A model generated the notes under the pieces. The model was given only the letters and a program-made list of their open reading frames with translations. It searched no databases and was not told where the DNA came from. From Spirochaetales bacterium (GTDB lineage: Bacteria > Spirochaetota > Spirochaetia > SZUA-6 > DRHE01), in assembly GCA_016930895.1 (NCBI GenBank), contig JAFGFV010000116.1, positions 1-8,143 of the forward strand: a stretch of 8,143 nt of DNA. Direction: 5' to 3'. This document shows, one piece after another, positions 6,614-8,143 of this stretch. The stretch's first letter is position 1. The number at the start of each line of letters is the position of its first letter. Position numbers and translations under genes: made by a program.

Positions 6614-6637
6614 CCCCGGCGCACCACCCGCGGGGTC
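6594..6637. terminator. Two hairpins in the csrA/tsaB convergent gap, possible two-way terminator
   Basis: The first hairpin is CCGCCG (6594-6599), loop AATC, CGGCGG (6604-6609), formed by the last csrA codons. The second is GACCCCG (6612-6618) with CGGGGTC (6631-6637), a perfect 7-bp pair around a 12-nt loop, starting in the csrA stop codon and ending 9 bp before the tsaB stop. The placement between two converging genes suits termination in both directions. No T-run follows on either strand, so the function is inferred from symmetry and place only. Confidence 0.4.
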
Positions 6638-6646
6638 CCTCGCCGC

Positions 6647-7333
6647 TCACTCTCCCGAACGACCGATCTCCGCGTCGCTCTTCCTGAGGTACAGGGGCTG
6701 AGGCTCCTCGGTCGGCGGGCCGCCGCGGGCCAGCTCGAGCTTGCCCAACTCCAGGAGACCGGCCGGGTCGGTGGAGGCGAAACCGCAGTCCAGCAGCAGC
6801 TCCCGTGCGCCACCGCCGGTGCGCGGGGCTCCGCGCAGGGCCTGGTGCAGCCCGGCGGCGGCGTGCCCGGTCAGCAGCAGCTTGGGAAGCCCGTCGACCC
6901 GGTCAGCGAGCTCCTCGAGAGTCATGGCCAGGTATTCGGAGGTCCGCCTGCCCTGCTCGTACAAGGCGGCGTAGTAGTGCCTGCGCAGGGCGGCCAGCAC
7001 GGGCACGACCACCCCCTCGTACTCCCGGAAACGGAACGCCAGCGCGTCCAGATTGGCGACCCCGATCAGGGGGATGCTGCGGCCGAAGCTGAGCCCCTTG
7101 GCGGTTGCCAAACCGATGCGAATGCCCGTGAACGAGCCGGGGCCGAGGCAGCAGACCACCAGCTCCAGCTCCTCCGGAGGGATGCCCGCGTCCTCCAGCA
7201 GACCGCCGATGGCCGGCAGCAGGGCCTCGGAGTGTCTTAGCCCGGCCTCCCGCACCAGGGTCCGCCGCTGCCCGCCGGATTCCAGGCAGAGCCCGAGGGC
7301 TTCGGTGGCGGTGTCGATGGCCAGCGCGTTCAC
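6647..7333 (-). CDS. tsaB: tRNA threonylcarbamoyladenosine biosynthesis protein TsaB
   Basis: TsaB is an ASKHA-fold, catalytically inactive partner of TsaD; with TsaE the complex transfers the threonylcarbamoyl group from TsaC-made threonylcarbamoyl-AMP to A37 of ANN-decoding tRNAs. The product is 228 aa (E. coli 231). It opens MNALAIDTATEALGLCL, with the beta-hairpin of the ASKHA fold, and carries the hallmark GPGSFTGIRIGLATAKGL (64-81), then PLIGVANLDALA (88-99) and YYAALYE (120-126). The C-terminus PLYLRKSDAE (213-222) is typical. I chose GTG at 7333-7331 because it matches the family N-terminus, overlaps the tsaE stop as GTGA, and has GAGGGG upstream; the longer frame up to 7438 is overlapping coding sequence. 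Where most TsaB proteins read DAR or similar before the YYAALY strand, this one reads AAL (114-116). Confidence 0.93.
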   Translation of the reverse strand: MNALAIDTATEALGLCLESGGQRRTLVREAGLRHSEALLPAIGGLLEDAGIPPEELELVVCCLGPGSFTGIRIGLATAKGLSFGRSIPLIGVANLDALAFRFREYEGVVVPVLAALRRHYYAALYEQGRRTSEYLAMTLEELADRVDGLPKLLLTGHAAAGLHQALRGAPRTGGGARELLLDCGFASTDPAGLLELGKLELARGGPPTEEPQPLYLRKSDAEIGRSGE

Positions 7334-7788
7334 AGGGCCAACCCCTCGACGGCCAGGGTTCTCTGCCCGTCGGGGCAGAGAGTGATCCGCACCCGGATGC
7401 AATCCTCCGGCAGGAAGGCTTTCGCCTTCTCGCTCCATTCGATCACGGCGACCCCCGGGCCGGCGAGCAGCTCTTCGAGCCCCAGGTCTTCGAGCTCGGC
7501 GAGGTGGCCGATCCGGTACAGGTCCACGTGATACAGCGGCACGGGTCGGTCTTCCAGCACGGCGCCGTACTCCGAGACCAGGGTAAAGGTCGGGCTGGTG
7601 ACCGGTTCCCGCACCCCCAGAGCCTGGGCGATACCCTTGACCAGGGTGGTCTTACCCGCCCCAAGAGGACCCTCCAGGCCGATCACGGCACCCGGTCTCA
7701 GCGAGCGGCCGATCCGCCGGCCGATTTCGATGGTGTCCGCAGTGCTGCGGCTCACGAGGGTGCCCTGGTCGTCCGCACTGGCGTTCAT
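7330..7788 (-). CDS. tsaE: tRNA threonylcarbamoyladenosine biosynthesis ATPase TsaE
   Basis: TsaE is the P-loop ATPase that drives cycles of the TsaB-TsaD complex in t6A37 synthesis. The 152-aa product (from ATG at 7788) has Walker A GPLGAGKTT (40-48), the switch-like SPTFTLVSEY (65-74), LYHVDLYRI (85-93) and VIEWSEKAKAFLP (115-127), all characteristic. The start is uncertain. ATG 7788-7786 gives the usual length but has only a weak GAG-containing upstream. An in-frame TTG at 7827-7825 would add 13 residues and also lacks a good ribosome binding site. The stop overlaps the tsaB start as GTGA, so the two are co-translated. The PilZ-like gene precedes it on the same strand. Confidence 0.94.
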   Translation of the reverse strand: MNASADDQGTLVSRSTADTIEIGRRIGRSLRPGAVIGLEGPLGAGKTTLVKGIAQALGVREPVTSPTFTLVSEYGAVLEDRPVPLYHVDLYRIGHLAELEDLGLEELLAGPGVAVIEWSEKAKAFLPEDCIRVRITLCPDGQRTLAVEGLAL

Positions 7789-7797
7789 TCGCTCGAG

Positions 7798-7827
7798 ATG
7801 GTAGAGCAAAACCGGAAGGTCGGTCAA
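7798..7827 (-). promoter_or_regulatory. Possible sigma70-like promoter for tsaE-tsaB
   Basis: On the minus strand, TTGACC (7827-7822, 5 of 6 to TTGACA) and TACCAT (7803-7798, 4 of 6 to TATAAT) are 18 bp apart. Initiation would fall about 7790-7792, only a few nt before the ATG at 7788. The same TTG is also the alternative start codon, so both readings cannot hold for one transcript. Confidence 0.25.
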
Positions 7828-7897
7828 CGCGCGCCCCGCGGGCGGTGCAGCCGGGGCGGGCGGTCCGTTCGCGGCCTTTTGCGGCCGGAGCGGGCGC

Positions 7898-8143
7898 TCA
7901 CCGGCCGGGAGAGGCGAAACGACGAGGCGGAGTGTAATCGTAGACGTAGAGGTAGATCTGATTGAGGAAAGCGGTGGACATTCTCGTGAACATGACGTGC
8001 ATAATCCCGCCCCGGGAGGAGTCCCGGCGCACCCGCTTGACCTTGCCGAATACGGCGATGTGCTGGTTGCGGCCCAGCTCGAACTCGATCTTGCACAGAT
8101 CCCCGGGCTTCAGGGGGTAGAGGCTGTGGATCGAGCAGCCCCC
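7898..8143 (-). CDS. PilZ-like domain protein, C-terminal part (5' partial)
   Basis: The frame is open from the right edge of the window to TGA (7900-7898), giving 81 residues of a C-terminus; the start lies outside. The visible part reads GGCSIHSLYPLKPGDLCKIE, then a beta strand with IAVFGKVKRVRRD (29-41), GGIMHVMFTRMS (45-56) and an aromatic FLNQIYLYVYDY segment (59-70). This fits the second half of a PilZ beta barrel: the GGCS after the D/N-x-S-x-x-G motif, the PLKPGD turn, the V-R strand, and the MHVMF strand before a C-terminal helix. PilZ proteins bind cyclic di-GMP, often controlling motility or adhesion. The RxxxR and most of the D/N-x-S-x-x-G ligand motif lie beyond the window, so binding cannot be judged. 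The tail TPPRRFASPGR is basic. It lies on the same strand as tsaE, 109 bp upstream of the tsaE ATG. Codon-level openness and coherent protein character support it over the 90-codon frame in another phase. Confidence 0.7.
   Translation of the reverse strand, partial: GGCSIHSLYPLKPGDLCKIEFELGRNQHIAVFGKVKRVRRDSSRGGIMHVMFTRMSTAFLNQIYLYVYDYTPPRRFASPGR

Noticed and set aside
7832..7886. Inverted repeat CGCCCCG/CGGGGCG and the GCGGCC-TTTT-GCGGCC repeat as a terminator after the PilZ-like gene
   Set aside because: The arms are short and GC-only with a 13-nt loop and no T-run in the minus direction. In this base composition such pairs arise easily.
7824..8096. A 90-codon minus-strand frame starting at an ATG
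   Set aside because: It is in a different phase from the PilZ-like frame and gives an Arg/Pro/His-rich sequence without domain character. The frame open from 8143 to 7898 gives a coherent protein instead.

Overview
This GC-rich, densely coded window most likely comes from a spirochete (Spirochaetota). The evidence is protein-level: FlgK, FlgL and FlgN have the sequence character and length of spirochete periplasmic-flagellum proteins (FlgK 622 aa with an extra middle region, FlgL 416 aa, FlgN ending in a GRLYSRSGKT stretch). The order flgN-flgK-flgL-fliW-csrA also matches the flgK motility operon known from spirochetes such as Borrelia and Treponema. The G+C content is well above that of the pathogenic members, so a free-living or uncultivated spirochete is more likely. 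This assignment is by recognition, not by a database search.

Layout. (1) 3-1028, + strand: the 3' part of a transglutaminase-like protein with a helical, TPR-like C-terminus. (2) 1055-1975, - strand: a membrane protein of the DUF1295 / steroid 5-alpha-reductase C-terminal family, convergent with gene 1 across a 26-bp gap. (3) 1976-2155: a 180-bp divergent control region with a sigma70-like promoter facing left and a sigma28 (FliA)-like promoter facing right, the latter next to nested inverted repeats. (4) 2156-6613, + strand: the flagellar operon flgN-flgK-flgL-fliW-csrA, with gaps of 12, 7 and 9 nt and then a 7-nt fliW/csrA overlap. (5) 6614-6646: a 33-bp convergent gap with an inverted repeat. 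(6) 6647-7788, - strand: tsaE-tsaB, joined by a GTGA stop/start overlap. (7) 7898-8143, - strand: the C-terminal end of a PilZ-like protein whose start lies outside the window.

How the genes work together. FlgN is the export chaperone for FlgK and FlgL, the hook-filament junction proteins encoded directly after it. FliW and CsrA form the partner switch in which free FliW, released when flagellin is exported, sequesters CsrA and relieves its translational repression of flagellin. The operon therefore combines junction assembly with filament-protein control. TsaE and TsaB are parts of the essential tRNA t6A37 machinery and look like an unrelated housekeeping neighbour. The PilZ-like protein suggests c-di-GMP signalling nearby, but its ligand motifs are outside the window.

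I found no mobile element, CRISPR array, tRNA or rRNA. The window is mostly a conserved chromosomal locus. Its less ordinary parts are a CsrA with a Pro/Gly/Ala-rich tail encoded by an 18-bp tandem repeat, flagellin_IN-like modules shared by FlgK and FlgL, promoter geometry that implies a leaderless or near-leaderless mRNA for the DUF1295 gene, and an EF-hand-like acidic loop in FlgK.
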